64,000 bases of DNA from Xylocopilactobacillus apicola. Its GTDB lineage: Bacteria; Bacillota; Bacilli; Lactobacillales; Lactobacillaceae. Location of the stretch: positions 1,984,001 through 2,048,000 of the forward strand of contig NZ_AP026802.1 in the NCBI RefSeq assembly GCF_033095985.1, read 5' to 3'. The position numbers were made by a program, and so were the translations under genes. This document shows positions 54,719 through 61,826 of this stretch, one piece after another. Under the pieces are notes generated by a model. The model saw only the letters and a list, made by a program, of their open reading frames with translations, had not been told where the DNA came from and did no database searches. Numbering within the stretch: the first letter of the stretch is position 1; every line of letters starts with the position of its first letter.

Positions 54719-54919
54719 TTAAAAAAATACGTCTAAAGGTATACCTAATTTATCGTGCATTAACTTTATTTCACCTGCTCTGAAATCGTTGGCTACACCA
54801 TTAAGGCGTTTATTTATATAGCCTGGTTTTGTTTCTAAGAGTTCTGCTACTTCTCTTTGAGAAATTCCATTAGTTACTAACCAGCCTTTTAAAGCATTGT
54901 ATTTCTGTCTAGTATACAT
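54719..54919 (-). CDS. Cro-like small HTH protein
   Basis: 66 aa: WLVTNGISQREVAELLETKPGYINKRLNG is a lambda-type HTH, read as GISQREVAELLETKPGYIN. First gene of the leftward early operon, divergent from the repressor. Likely acts as Cro, or as an excision activator. Confidence 0.8.
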   Translation of the reverse strand: MYTRQKYNALKGWLVTNGISQREVAELLETKPGYINKRLNGVANDFRAGEIKLMHDKLGIPLDVFF

Positions 54920-54941
54920 ATTTAGCCCCCTTTCTTTATTG

Positions 54942-54956
54942 CTCCTCTAAGAGGAA
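54942..54956. promoter_or_regulatory. Palindromic operator O2
   Basis: CTCCTCTAAGAGGAA, one change from O1. It lies just downstream of the leftward -10 box, where a bound repressor would block the start. Confidence 0.8.
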
Positions 54957-54963
54957 TAAAAGT

Positions 54964-54992
54964 AGTGTAGTTTATTAAATTGTTCTTGTCAA
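54964..54992 (-). promoter_or_regulatory. Leftward early promoter of the island
   Basis: Reverse strand TTGACA (54987-54992), 17 bases, TACACT (54964-54969). Drives cro-like, antirepressor and replication genes. Confidence 0.85.
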
Positions 54993-55000
54993 CTCTTTTG

Positions 55001-55015
55001 CTCCATTTATGGGGT
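55001..55015. promoter_or_regulatory. Degenerate operator O3
   Basis: CTCCATTTATGGGGT keeps the outer half-sites of O1/O2 with changes in the middle. It overlaps the likely repressor promoter region, so it may serve autoregulation. Confidence 0.5.
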
Positions 55016-55048
55016 ATTTGTGTTAGAATCTTTTTTGGGAGGATTTTT

Positions 55049-55984
55049 ATGTTTGGATCAAATTTAAAAAGGCTTAGATTGCAATACTATTTAAGTATGG
55101 CTGAATTATCGGAAAAACTTAACCGAAAATATAACACTAAAATTAGTACCAGTATGATTTCAAGATGGGAAAACAACCAAACAGAACCTAGGATGTCCTA
55201 CATAAGAATTATTGCTGATTTTTTTAATGTTACTCCCGGTGAGCTTTTAGATAACGACTTTAAAATAAAACAAGACAAGGATTTAAATAAATATGCCGAT
55301 TTTTCAAACCAGCTTCAAACTCTTATGAAAACAAATGGAGATTCTGTTGTTAGTTTATCTGAAAAAATAGGGGTTCCTTATTCCACGGTATCAAGTTGGG
55401 TTAACGGGAAAAAAATGCCTAGGAATAGCGGAATAAAATTACTAGAAGAACATTATGAAACGCACCTTAGACACCCGATAATTGTTGATTTTCCTACGTA
55501 TAATCAAAAATCACATAACTATGTACATCTAGATTTTGGGTTTCCAGCGCTAGATTATCTTATAGATACAATACCTTATGATTATGAATTAAAAAAAATT
55601 ACCATACCAGATATTTTATTAGGTAAATACGCAGGAGACCCTAATATTTTTATTGGTGCTTTGGATGATGATTCTATGAATAAAGTGTTTCCTAAATATA
55701 GTTCACTTGCTTATAAATCATTTAATTCTGTAAATAATTTGAGCAACAATGAAATTGTTATTTTACAGGAAAAAAGCGATTCCAAAGAAAGCAAGAGCAT
55801 AAGTGAAAAGATTTATGGAAAGAGTTTTGTTGTTAGAAGATTTTGTAACAACACTCAAAAGGAAGAGTTTAATTTTATACCAGAAAGTAAAAATCCTTCT
55901 TTTCGAGAGTTTAGCTATAGCTGGAAAGATGCGGATAAAATAAAGGTAGTTGGAAAGGTGGTAGCATACTTTGTTAACCTCTAA
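55049..55984 (+). CDS. Island master repressor: tandem HTH plus S24-like domain
   Basis: 311 aa from the ATG at 55049 preceded by GGGAGG; the longer frame is not supported. HTH 1 about residues 5-60 (YLSMAELSEKLN, STSMISRWENNQTEP), HTH 2 about 82-125 (VVSLSEKIGVPYSTVSSWVNGK). C-terminal S24/LexA-like domain from about 200: IFIGALDDDSMNKVF carries the Ser position, but the usual Lys segment reads FVVRRF with Arg, so self-cleavage is doubtful. Induction may then come from an antirepressor or helper protein, as in Stl of SaPIs. Confidence 0.82.
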   Translation: MFGSNLKRLRLQYYLSMAELSEKLNRKYNTKISTSMISRWENNQTEPRMSYIRIIADFFNVTPGELLDNDFKIKQDKDLNKYADFSNQLQTLMKTNGDSVVSLSEKIGVPYSTVSSWVNGKKMPRNSGIKLLEEHYETHLRHPIIVDFPTYNQKSHNYVHLDFGFPALDYLIDTIPYDYELKKITIPDILLGKYAGDPNIFIGALDDDSMNKVFPKYSSLAYKSFNSVNNLSNNEIVILQEKSDSKESKSISEKIYGKSFVVRRFCNNTQKEEFNFIPESKNPSFREFSYSWKDADKIKVVGKVVAYFVNL

Positions 55985-55992
55985 AAAAGCGC

Positions 55993-56019
55993 AAAAAAGA
56001 GTCCTACAAGAGGACTCTT
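55993..56019. terminator. Hairpin after the repressor gene
   Basis: AAGAGTCCT, 5 bases, AGGACTCTT, with A run on the left. It is best as a reverse-strand terminator, and could weakly end the repressor message. Confidence 0.6.
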
Positions 56020-56136
56020 ACAGGTTTACCCGTTAGAACGTAAATAAACCGAATGTTTTGCAAGCGTTCAAGACTTTTTCAAAAGGTGGTTACCCTTACC
56101 ACCCTTTCATTATACCAGAAAGGAAGTGTTTAAGAC

Positions 56137-57264
56137 ATGGCATCAATCAGAAAACGGGGTAATTTATGGGAGTACACCGTTAAATACAAAGACAAGGACG
56201 GAAACCCCAAACGTAAAATAAAGGGCGGTTTTGTCCTAAAAAAAGAAGCGTTAGAAGCTTCAGCAATACTAGAGAAGCAAATAAAAGACGGCTTCACCGT
56301 TACGGAAGATATAACTCTGATCGATTACTATAATCATTGGTTAGATACTTTTAAAATGGGAAAACATGCACCCGTAACTGAATCAAGATATAAAACAATC
56401 CGGAAACAATTACAGGGATACTTTGGGGTTAACCAAAAATTGACAAAATTAACCCGTTCTGATTGGCAAAAGTTTATAAATGACTTTGGTTCTAACCACG
56501 CAAGAGAAACCGTATCTAAATTAAACAGCTATGTAAGAGATATGGCAAAATCGGCAATAGCCGACCGGATTATACTATTTGATTTCACCGATGGAGTTAT
56601 ACTTACAGGCAATAAGGGAAAAAACGAAAAATTTAAGTATTTAGAAGCTAGCGATTACAAGAAATTAAAAGAATACGTTTTTAAAAACGCTTCTCTTGAT
56701 AAGATCTTCAATTACATTATTGCTGCTGGGGCAATGACCGGCGCTAGATACTCTGAAGTGTTGGCGTTAACGTGGAAAGATATAAATTTTAAAGAAAAGA
56801 CCATTAGTATTAATAAGAGCTGGGATTATTCATATACAAACCAATTCAAAGAAACTAAAACGCCTTCCAGCATTAGAATTATTGCAATTGATAGTGAACT
56901 TGTTACCTTACTAAAACAATTAAAAAAAGAACAATCAAATTACTTTGAAGGAATAGAACGACCAGTTTCAATTAACGAAATGGTGTTCCTTGATAAGGAT
57001 CTAAAACTTATTACCGATTCAGCTATTAACAAGGATTTAAGAAATATTGAAAAGAAGCTCAACATCTACCCTGTAATAACTTATCATGGTTTAAGGCATA
57101 CGCATGTAAGCTACTTAATATCCAAAGGCATAGACATTAATTACATTTCTAAACGGCTAGGTCATTCTAATGTAGCTGTAACAATGAGAGTCTATACCCA
57201 CTTACTAAAAGAGCAAGAAATAGAACAAGAACAAAAAACAATCATGGCAATGGGGCAACTCTAA
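56137..57264 (+). CDS. int: Tyrosine-family site-specific integrase
   Basis: 375 aa. N-terminal arm-binding domain (RKRGNLWEYTVKYKDKDGNPKRK), core-binding domain (65-165), catalytic domain with Arg in AMTGARYSEVLALTW, His-x-x-Arg in YHGLRHTHVSYL, GHSNVAVTMRVYTHL with the nucleophile Tyr. Integrates into and excises from tRNA-Ser. Ribosome-binding site AGGAAG. It lies 85 bases from attR. Confidence 0.93.
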   Translation: MASIRKRGNLWEYTVKYKDKDGNPKRKIKGGFVLKKEALEASAILEKQIKDGFTVTEDITLIDYYNHWLDTFKMGKHAPVTESRYKTIRKQLQGYFGVNQKLTKLTRSDWQKFINDFGSNHARETVSKLNSYVRDMAKSAIADRIILFDFTDGVILTGNKGKNEKFKYLEASDYKKLKEYVFKNASLDKIFNYIIAAGAMTGARYSEVLALTWKDINFKEKTISINKSWDYSYTNQFKETKTPSSIRIIAIDSELVTLLKQLKKEQSNYFEGIERPVSINEMVFLDKDLKLITDSAINKDLRNIEKKLNIYPVITYHGLRHTHVSYLISKGIDINYISKRLGHSNVAVTMRVYTHLLKEQEIEQEQKTIMAMGQL

Positions 57265-57291
57265 AAATTAGTTACTATTTTCAACAGCTTT

Positions 57292-57311
57292 ATGGCGTCA
57301 AATGGGCGTCA
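57292..57311 (+). repeat. Integrase arm-site repeats, right
   Basis: ATGGCGTCA (57292) and TGGGCGTCA (57303), 11 bases apart, same motif as left of the island. Confidence 0.75.
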
Positions 57312-57347
57312 AAACCCTTAGAATCTCAATTATATAGGCAAATAAAC

Positions 57348-57415
57348 AATCCCACATCCTCCTTTAGATAGTAAAATTTAGTTAATCTACGTTCAAAGAA
57401 TCCTGTTAAATCAGG
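57348..57415 (+). repeat. attR, 68-bp direct repeat
   Basis: Identical to attL at 48690-48757. It carries a spare copy of the tRNA-Ser 3' end. Confidence 0.93.
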
Positions 57416-57580
57416 TTTTTTTTCATTAGAATACTTTAGATTGAATATATAGAAACATTTTTTAAGATAAAAAGGCAACCCAATTTCAATCACTACGTAT
57501 TTCTCTCAAGTTGAAATTAGTATCTAATTTATCCACCTACACCAAAGATGATTTTAGAACGAAGAAAGGAATTCCTTTCA

Positions 57581-57976
57581 ATGAAATACTTATATTGTGC
57601 AGTTTTACATAGAGAAGATAGCGGTCTATACTCTGTTGAGTTTCCAGATTTTACACCCGAAGCGGCAACTTGTGGAGATGATCTAAAAGATGCTTTACAC
57701 ATGGCTAAAGACGTATTAGAGGGTTATTTAACCTATAAAGAAGACAACCATCAAAAAATTAATCCAGCAAGTGATCCAGCAAAAATTAAAGTAGATGATG
57801 GCGATATCTTAACTGTAGTCAATATTGATACTAATCTAGTAAGGGCTCGCGATCAATCCAAACTTGTAAAGAAAACTGTAACTATTCCATCGTATCTAAA
57901 TGAATATGGTATGTCTGAAGGCATAAACTTTAGCAAAATCTTGACTAACGCATTAAAGGATCTTTTAAAAGTATAA
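57581..57976 (+). CDS. HicB-like antitoxin (first copy)
   Basis: 131 aa from the ATG at 57581; GAAAGGAATTCCTTTC, a 16-base palindrome, lies directly before it and includes the ribosome-binding site. HicB fold 1-75 (YLYCAVLHREDSGLYSVEFPDF, DDLKDALHMAKDVLEGYL), then a ribbon-helix-helix tail (KLVKKTVTIPSYLNEYGMSEGINFSKIL). Located just outside attR, before hicA. Unusual in that a second HicB follows hicA. Confidence 0.85.
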   Translation: MKYLYCAVLHREDSGLYSVEFPDFTPEAATCGDDLKDALHMAKDVLEGYLTYKEDNHQKINPASDPAKIKVDDGDILTVVNIDTNLVRARDQSKLVKKTVTIPSYLNEYGMSEGINFSKILTNALKDLLKV

Positions 57977-57989
57977 AGCTTTTTCATCG

Positions 57990-58012
57990 GGCGCTAACAA
58001 GCGTCTTTTTTG
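57990..58012 (+). terminator. Terminator after first hicB
   Basis: GGCGCT, AACA, AGCGTC, T run. Nearly the same hairpin as after the second hicB. Confidence 0.8.
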
Positions 58013-58104
58013 CTCTAAATTGTCCATTAACTTTATTAAATGCAACTAAAATCATTGATTAAATACGCGCATAAGTGTATTATATGACTCAGGAGGTAAA
58101 AGGA

Positions 58105-58305
58105 GTGACCGAAATAAAGGCCGGTGATGTTTTGAAAATGCTAAAAAGTAACGGCTTCAAAGAATTAAAAAGCCGAACTAACGGCGATCATCACCGTTTC
58201 ACAGACGATAAAGGACACAAAGTAACCGTACCCTTTACATCCAAAAAAGATACGATCTTACAAGATACATACAAATCAATCTTAAAACAAGCTGGGGTTA
58301 AATAA
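58105..58305 (+). CDS. hicA: HicA-family toxin
   Basis: 66 aa from a GTG at 58105, which follows AGGAGG; the upstream ATGs lack such a site. dsRBD-like fold: IKAGDVLKMLKSNGFKEL, catalytic His in NGDHHRFTDDKGHKVTVPF. An mRNA-cleaving toxin held by HicB. Promoter-proximal to the second hicB. Confidence 0.88.
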   Translation: MTEIKAGDVLKMLKSNGFKELKSRTNGDHHRFTDDKGHKVTVPFTSKKDTILQDTYKSILKQAGVK

Positions 58306-58337
58306 ACCTTGGTTTTTGGCACTCCTTAACTAAAAAC

Positions 58338-58739
58338 ATGAATAAAAAAGATTATCTAATTTACCCTGCTATTTTTGATGACACAAACAACAACGGACAA
58401 GGCTATACAGTAACCTTCCCAGACGTTCCGGATACCGTATCCCAAGGAAAAACATTAGAAGAAGCTTTTAAAAACGCTCCTTATGCTTTAGCTGTTGCGC
58501 TTCCGGATTATGATCCTTACCCCACACCAACGCCGATTGAAGAGGTTATGAAGGATAACCCCGGTTTGATTGTCAATTATGTTGGAATCGATTTAAAAAT
58601 TGTTCGTAAATACGCAAAAGATACAACGGTTAGAAAGAATGTAACTATTCCTCAATCGTTGGCAAAATGGGCGGAAGAACAGCATATTAATTTCAGTCAA
58701 GCATTAACAGATACGCTGGAGTATATGAGAGCAGGTTAA
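58338..58739 (+). CDS. hicB: HicB-family antitoxin (second copy)
   Basis: 133 aa: DYLIYPAIFDDTNNNGQGYT, VTFPDVPDTVSQGKTLEEAF, and a C-terminal ribbon-helix-helix (VRKNVTIPQSLAKWAEEQHINFSQAL). Directly follows hicA, so it is the cognate antitoxin. Similar in plan to the copy at 57581 but clearly diverged. Confidence 0.88.
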   Translation: MNKKDYLIYPAIFDDTNNNGQGYTVTFPDVPDTVSQGKTLEEAFKNAPYALAVALPDYDPYPTPTPIEEVMKDNPGLIVNYVGIDLKIVRKYAKDTTVRKNVTIPQSLAKWAEEQHINFSQALTDTLEYMRAG

Positions 58740-58749
58740 CAAAGACATG

Positions 58750-58774
58750 GACGCTAACAAGCGTCTATTTTTTT
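58750..58774 (+). terminator. Terminator after second hicB
   Basis: GACGCT, AACA, AGCGTC, then TATTTTTTT. Confidence 0.85.
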
Positions 58775-58834
58775 AGGAGGACGGAAAAGTTCCTCTATGT
58801 TACAATCAACTCAACATTTACAAAGGAAAAATTT

Positions 58835-59323
58835 ATGTCAAGATTAGGTGTGCTTTATGCTTTGGATGATAACGAATTGGAAAAGCTCCGTTCTTTGCCT
58901 TCAGACGAAAGATATGATTATGTACTGGAAGTGATAGAAGAAGATTTATTTGGAACGCCTCGTGGCTGTGAGCTGGAAAAATCTTGGGAAGGCATTCAAT
59001 ACTGCTTAGGTCATGGAGAATGGAATGAAGACAATGATGTTCCAACAAACATTATCTTTGGCGGAGAATTTTTGCTAGACACCGAAGATAATGTTATTAC
59101 TTTGAAGAATAATGACGATGTAAAGAAAATCGTTTCGTATCTTCAAGAGAATAACTTAAGGGAAATTATTAAAAAATATTTCTGGAAGATAGATGATCCT
59201 GAATTTCCGTATAAAGATGAGAATGGGTTAAACCATATTTTGGGGTGGAGTAAGGATATTCTTCCTTTTTATGAAAATGCCCTTAAAGAAAATCGCCAAG
59301 TGATTTTCACCGTTGATTTATAA
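58835..59323 (+). CDS. DUF1877 (YfbM-like) protein
   Basis: 162 aa: MSRLGVLYALDDNELEKLRSL, LEKSWEGIQYCLGHGEW, IIFGGEFLLD, and a C-terminal FYENALKENRQVIFTVDL. This is the pattern of the YfbM family, cytosolic proteins of unknown function often found near toxin-antitoxin or mobile genes. Own ribosome-binding site (AAAGGAAAAA). Confidence 0.72.
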   Translation: MSRLGVLYALDDNELEKLRSLPSDERYDYVLEVIEEDLFGTPRGCELEKSWEGIQYCLGHGEWNEDNDVPTNIIFGGEFLLDTEDNVITLKNNDDVKKIVSYLQENNLREIIKKYFWKIDDPEFPYKDENGLNHILGWSKDILPFYENALKENRQVIFTVDL

Positions 59324-59569
59324 TTAGTTTATCGGTTATCGTTCTGCCCAACAGTATTTTTGTGGTATAAAAATTCGTAGTTGTCTCATAATATTGAGTG
59401 TTGACTTCCAATTTTTAGGTAAACTAACGCTCCCCTTTCTAGGTTACAATCAAGTCGACAAAAATTACTTGAGCAAACGTTAACGAATTAGACTCCCTGT
59501 AAACTGTAAAGTAATTATATTAGGGTTCTGGCTGAGGTGGAGATAGCGGTCTAATGAAATATTTTTATT
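59324..59569. other. Intergenic region before the CRISPR relic
   Basis: AT-rich, no open frame with a start and ribosome-binding site. It might hold a decayed CRISPR leader, but no cas gene is in the window. Confidence 0.5.
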
Positions 59570-59658
59570 GTATTCCCCGTTTGAGCGGGGGTGATCCCAT
59601 TTTAAGCGGTTCTGATCTGCTGGCAGTGCTGTATTCCCCCCGAATGCGGGGGTGAAAC
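59570..59658 (+). CRISPR. One-spacer type I-E-like CRISPR relic
   Basis: Repeat 1 at 59570-59597 and repeat 2 at 59631-59658, each 28 bases, starting GTATTCCCC and containing GCGGGGGTGA; the ends differ (TCC against AAC), as in a worn terminal repeat. The spacer 59598-59630 is 33 bases. Repeat and spacer lengths and the hairpin CCCC / GGGG are those of type I-E arrays in lactobacilli. Confidence 0.8.
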
Positions 59659-59746
59659 TCTTTCAATTTCCGTAAAATCAACATATAATTAAATCAACGG
59701 ATTTCCTTTAAAAGTTAAACACAACTATTCAATGAGGAGGTTAATC

Positions 59747-59956
59747 ATGAAGGCGATCAAAACTAGTAGTATTGTTTCCCTAATTCTGTTTATTGCTGGC
59801 GCATTGTTCATTTGGTTCAGAAAAGTTGATGGCAGCGGAGCAATTAATGATAGTGCCAACAAACTCCTATCGTTAGGAATTTGGTCAATTTTATTTCTCG
59901 TAATTTTTGCCATTATTCTCATCGTATACTTAGTTCAAAGGTCTCATCTTAAATAA
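59747..59956 (+). CDS. Small two-helix membrane protein
   Basis: 69 aa from the ATG at 59747, six bases after GAGGAGG; the earlier ATG overlaps that site. Two hydrophobic segments (SIVSLILFIAGALFIWF and LGIWSILFLVIFAIILIVYL), basic tail QRSHLK. No family recognised. Confidence 0.6.
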   Translation: MKAIKTSSIVSLILFIAGALFIWFRKVDGSGAINDSANKLLSLGIWSILFLVIFAIILIVYLVQRSHLK

Positions 59957-59960
59957 GACT

Positions 59961-59996
59961 TAAGCCTCCCGATAATCAAGCTGGAGGCTTATTTTT
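59961..59996 (+). terminator. Terminator after the small membrane gene
   Basis: TAAGCCTCC, 13 bases, GGAGGCTTA then TTTTT. Confidence 0.85.
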
Positions 59997-60115
59997 ATGT
60001 CTCTAGGTTAATATTATCTTCTTGTTTAACAATCTGCATTAAATTTGACAGTTCAACTATCGAAATCGATTTCGAACTCCGATTTTCAAAGATAATTAAA
60101 ATGCAACTGTTTTTG

Positions 60116-60121
60116 GTATAC
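60116..60121 (+). promoter_or_regulatory. -10 element of the type I toxin gene
   Basis: TATACT about 60 bases before the toxin ATG; the -35 is unclear. The 5' leader is G-rich (GGGCGGGTGGC), which could fold and delay translation. Confidence 0.5.
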
Positions 60122-60178
60122 TAAATGAGTAAGAGTTTTACGGGCGGGTGGCTGTGAATATCGAAAGGTGGTGGTTTT

Positions 60179-60292
60179 ATGAACCGAAATCTTGTAGAAA
60201 GGATCAGCATCTTGGACACGTTCCAAGTTTTATCTTTTCTGTTTTCGTTTGGTCTACTCATTGTAGCCATTCTTGAGCACAAAAGTAAATAA
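60179..60292 (+). CDS. Type I toxin peptide (holin-like toxin family)
   Basis: 37 aa, missed because of its size. ATG at 60179 after GGTGGTGG. Short polar N-terminus (NRNLVERISILD), one membrane helix (FQVLSFLFSFGLLIVAIL) and a basic tail EHKSK. This fits the Hol-Tox / TxpA-like group of small toxins found with antisense RNAs. A strong reverse-strand promoter at 60420-60448 points back toward its 3' end. Confidence 0.78.
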   Translation: MNRNLVERISILDTFQVLSFLFSFGLLIVAILEHKSK

Positions 60293-60413
60293 AAAGCCGT
60301 CCTATACATAAACTTTGGACAGTTTATAGGATGACTTAACCCATTTTATAACTTTGCCACCGCCTTTAAAGCGGCTTACACTGAGCTGGTGTTAGTGCAC
60401 TAGCTCTTTTTAT
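60293..60413 (-). ncRNA. Predicted antisense RNA antitoxin
   Basis: Starts near 60413 from the promoter at 60420-60448 and runs to the hairpin at 60296-60336 followed by TTTTT, about 120 bases. It folds into GAGCTAGTG / CACCAGCTC and GCCGCTT / AAGGCGGT hairpins. It converges with the toxin message and is complementary to its 3' end, as in txpA/ratA. Confidence 0.65.
60296..60336. terminator. Shared terminator of toxin mRNA and antisense RNA
   Basis: GTCCTATA and TAAACT pair with AGTTTA and TAGGATGAC across TTGGAC. T run on the reverse strand. Because both RNAs contain it, the hairpin can start pairing between them. Confidence 0.7.
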
Positions 60414-60419
60414 ATCTAA

Positions 60420-60448
60420 ATTATAGAATAATTTGAATACTACTTCAA
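60420..60448 (-). promoter_or_regulatory. Promoter of the antisense RNA
   Basis: Reverse strand TTGAAG (60443-60448), 17 bases, TATAAT (60420-60425). Confidence 0.75.
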
Positions 60449-60691
60449 GCGCCAAATAAAAAATGCAGCTAAAACCTCTCACTTTTGCATATACTCTTCG
60501 TCTTATCTGAGCATATTCTTTAAAGACTGTTATCAGCTTTCGGATCACCCAAAAAAACATTAAACTGTTTTTCTTCTTTTCAATACTTCTGCCACAGATA
60601 AGTTTCCCTCTGCTTCGAGCCTGAAATCTAAATTTTTCCCCTTCATATAGTGAATAAAGAAATGTAATACGCAAATGACTACTATTTAAGT
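60449..60691 (-). other. Decayed coding-like region
   Basis: The reverse strand has one long open frame reaching 60674, but it reads through the antisense promoter and its composition is poor. Protein-like pieces appear in different frames (NLSVAEVLKRRKTV, then FLGDPKADNSL), suggesting a frameshifted gene remnant. I cannot name it. Confidence 0.3.
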
Positions 60692-61774
60692 TTAAACTTC
60701 GCTAAAACTTTTGATAACATCGGCATCAAGCGCCTGAATAATCGAAGCGGCTAAGCGAACCGAATTTTGAAAATCATCTAATGAAGCCCAATTGTAAGCC
60801 GTGTGCTCGTAACGAACGGGAATCCCAATCACAATTGTCGGAGCTCCCCGGTAATAATGGAGCGCTGCGCCGTTAACTCCTCCGCCAGTCCGCACGGAAC
60901 GCGTGTAAGGAATCTGATTTTCTTTAGCGACCTTCACCGCAAATTCTTCAAATGCTGGATTGGCGATAAATGATGTATCTAAATCTCTCAACATCGGACC
61001 TTTTTTCAAACCGGCTTGAATCAGCCATTCGGGGCTAAAAGTATCATCGCAAGGACAGCCTTCAAAGACGATTGCCAAATCTGGATTAATGTTGCGCACC
61101 GTGACTTCCGCCCCACGGCAGCCAACTTCTTCTTGCGTTGATAGCGCAGCAGAAATATCGACATTTAAATCTTGCCCCGCTAGCTGATCAAGTAACGCAA
61201 CCAATGCCGAAGCTCCCAAGCGGTTATCGAAATCTTTGCCCAAAAAAATGCGCTTTTGTTCAAAATATTCACAATCCACATCCACTACGATCGGACAGCC
61301 AGTATCAATTTTGAAATCGTTAATGGTCTCTTCCCGACTGCGAGATCCCACATCAATTGAAAGATCAGCAATTTGCGGCACTGCATTTCGTTCTTCTGGC
61401 GTCATAAAATGCGGTGGTTTGGTGGCAACCACTCCTTTGACATACTCACCAGCTTGATTTTTCACTCTAACTTTCATAGCTGGAATATTAGTCGGCACCC
61501 AGCCGCCAAGCGGCACAAATTTCAATAATCCATTTGGTCGAACCGCTTGCGTAATGAAGCCGACTGAATCAGCGTGTGCGTCGAGTTGAACCACCGGATT
61601 ATTTCCGGTGTTTTCTTTGCGATTTACATATGAGTTGAACATGCCGTCAATGCGAGTTTCCCCAAATTTGCTAACCTTCGATTGGAAAAATTTGGCTACT
61701 TCCTGTTCAAATCCAGGTACCCCATTTAAATTCGAAAAACTTTTAATTAGTTCAATTTCACTAGCTTCTTGCAT
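60692..61774 (-). CDS. M42-family aminopeptidase
   Basis: 360 aa from the ATG at 61772-61774 with AAAAGGAG before it. Dinuclear-metal peptidase: LDAHADSVGF, GKDFDNRLGASA, STQEEVGCRGAE, FEGCPCDD, and YEHTAYN near the end; GGGVNGAALH closes the site. Cuts N-terminal residues from peptides. It sits behind a D-aminopeptidase and a peptide-binding protein, so the three may form a peptide-use group. Confidence 0.9.
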   Translation of the reverse strand: MQEASEIELIKSFSNLNGVPGFEQEVAKFFQSKVSKFGETRIDGMFNSYVNRKENTGNNPVVQLDAHADSVGFITQAVRPNGLLKFVPLGGWVPTNIPAMKVRVKNQAGEYVKGVVATKPPHFMTPEERNAVPQIADLSIDVGSRSREETINDFKIDTGCPIVVDVDCEYFEQKRIFLGKDFDNRLGASALVALLDQLAGQDLNVDISAALSTQEEVGCRGAEVTVRNINPDLAIVFEGCPCDDTFSPEWLIQAGLKKGPMLRDLDTSFIANPAFEEFAVKVAKENQIPYTRSVRTGGGVNGAALHYYRGAPTIVIGIPVRYEHTAYNWASLDDFQNSVRLAASIIQALDADVIKSFSEV

Positions 61775-61796
61775 TAAATACTCCTTTTCTACTCTC

Positions 61797-61823
61797 AAAA
61801 AAAGCTGACATTTCATCAGCTTT
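61797..61823 (-). terminator. Hairpin between the M55 and M42 genes
   Basis: Reverse strand AAAGCTGA, 7 bases, TCAGCTTT, T run. The M42 start lies only 23 bases later, so the M42 gene needs readthrough or an internal promoter. Confidence 0.85.
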
Positions 61824-61826
61824 TAT

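Larger units (their letters stand above)
48690..57415. mobile_element. Phage-satellite-like integrated island in tRNA-Ser
   Basis: 8.7 kb bounded by identical 68-bp repeats. Content from the right: tyrosine integrase, tandem-HTH repressor (both forward), then on the reverse strand a Cro-like gene, an antirepressor, an XRE protein, a DUF771-type protein, a small membrane protein, a primase-helicase, an iteron origin and one accessory gene. No capsid, tail, lysis or terminase genes are seen. This matches phage-inducible chromosomal islands and other satellites, which replicate on their own and borrow a helper's particles. A decayed prophage is the alternative, but the compact layout and origin argue for a satellite. 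Confidence 0.85.

Noticed and set aside
55985-56136. GGTGGT / ACCACC hairpin before the integrase gene as a riboswitch
   Set aside because: A single short hairpin without conserved loops; at most it lowers integrase expression.
60366-60674. 102-codon reverse-strand frame with a transposase-like end
   Set aside because: It covers the antisense RNA and its promoter, lacks a good ribosome-binding site, and similarity to IS3 ends is too weak to claim.
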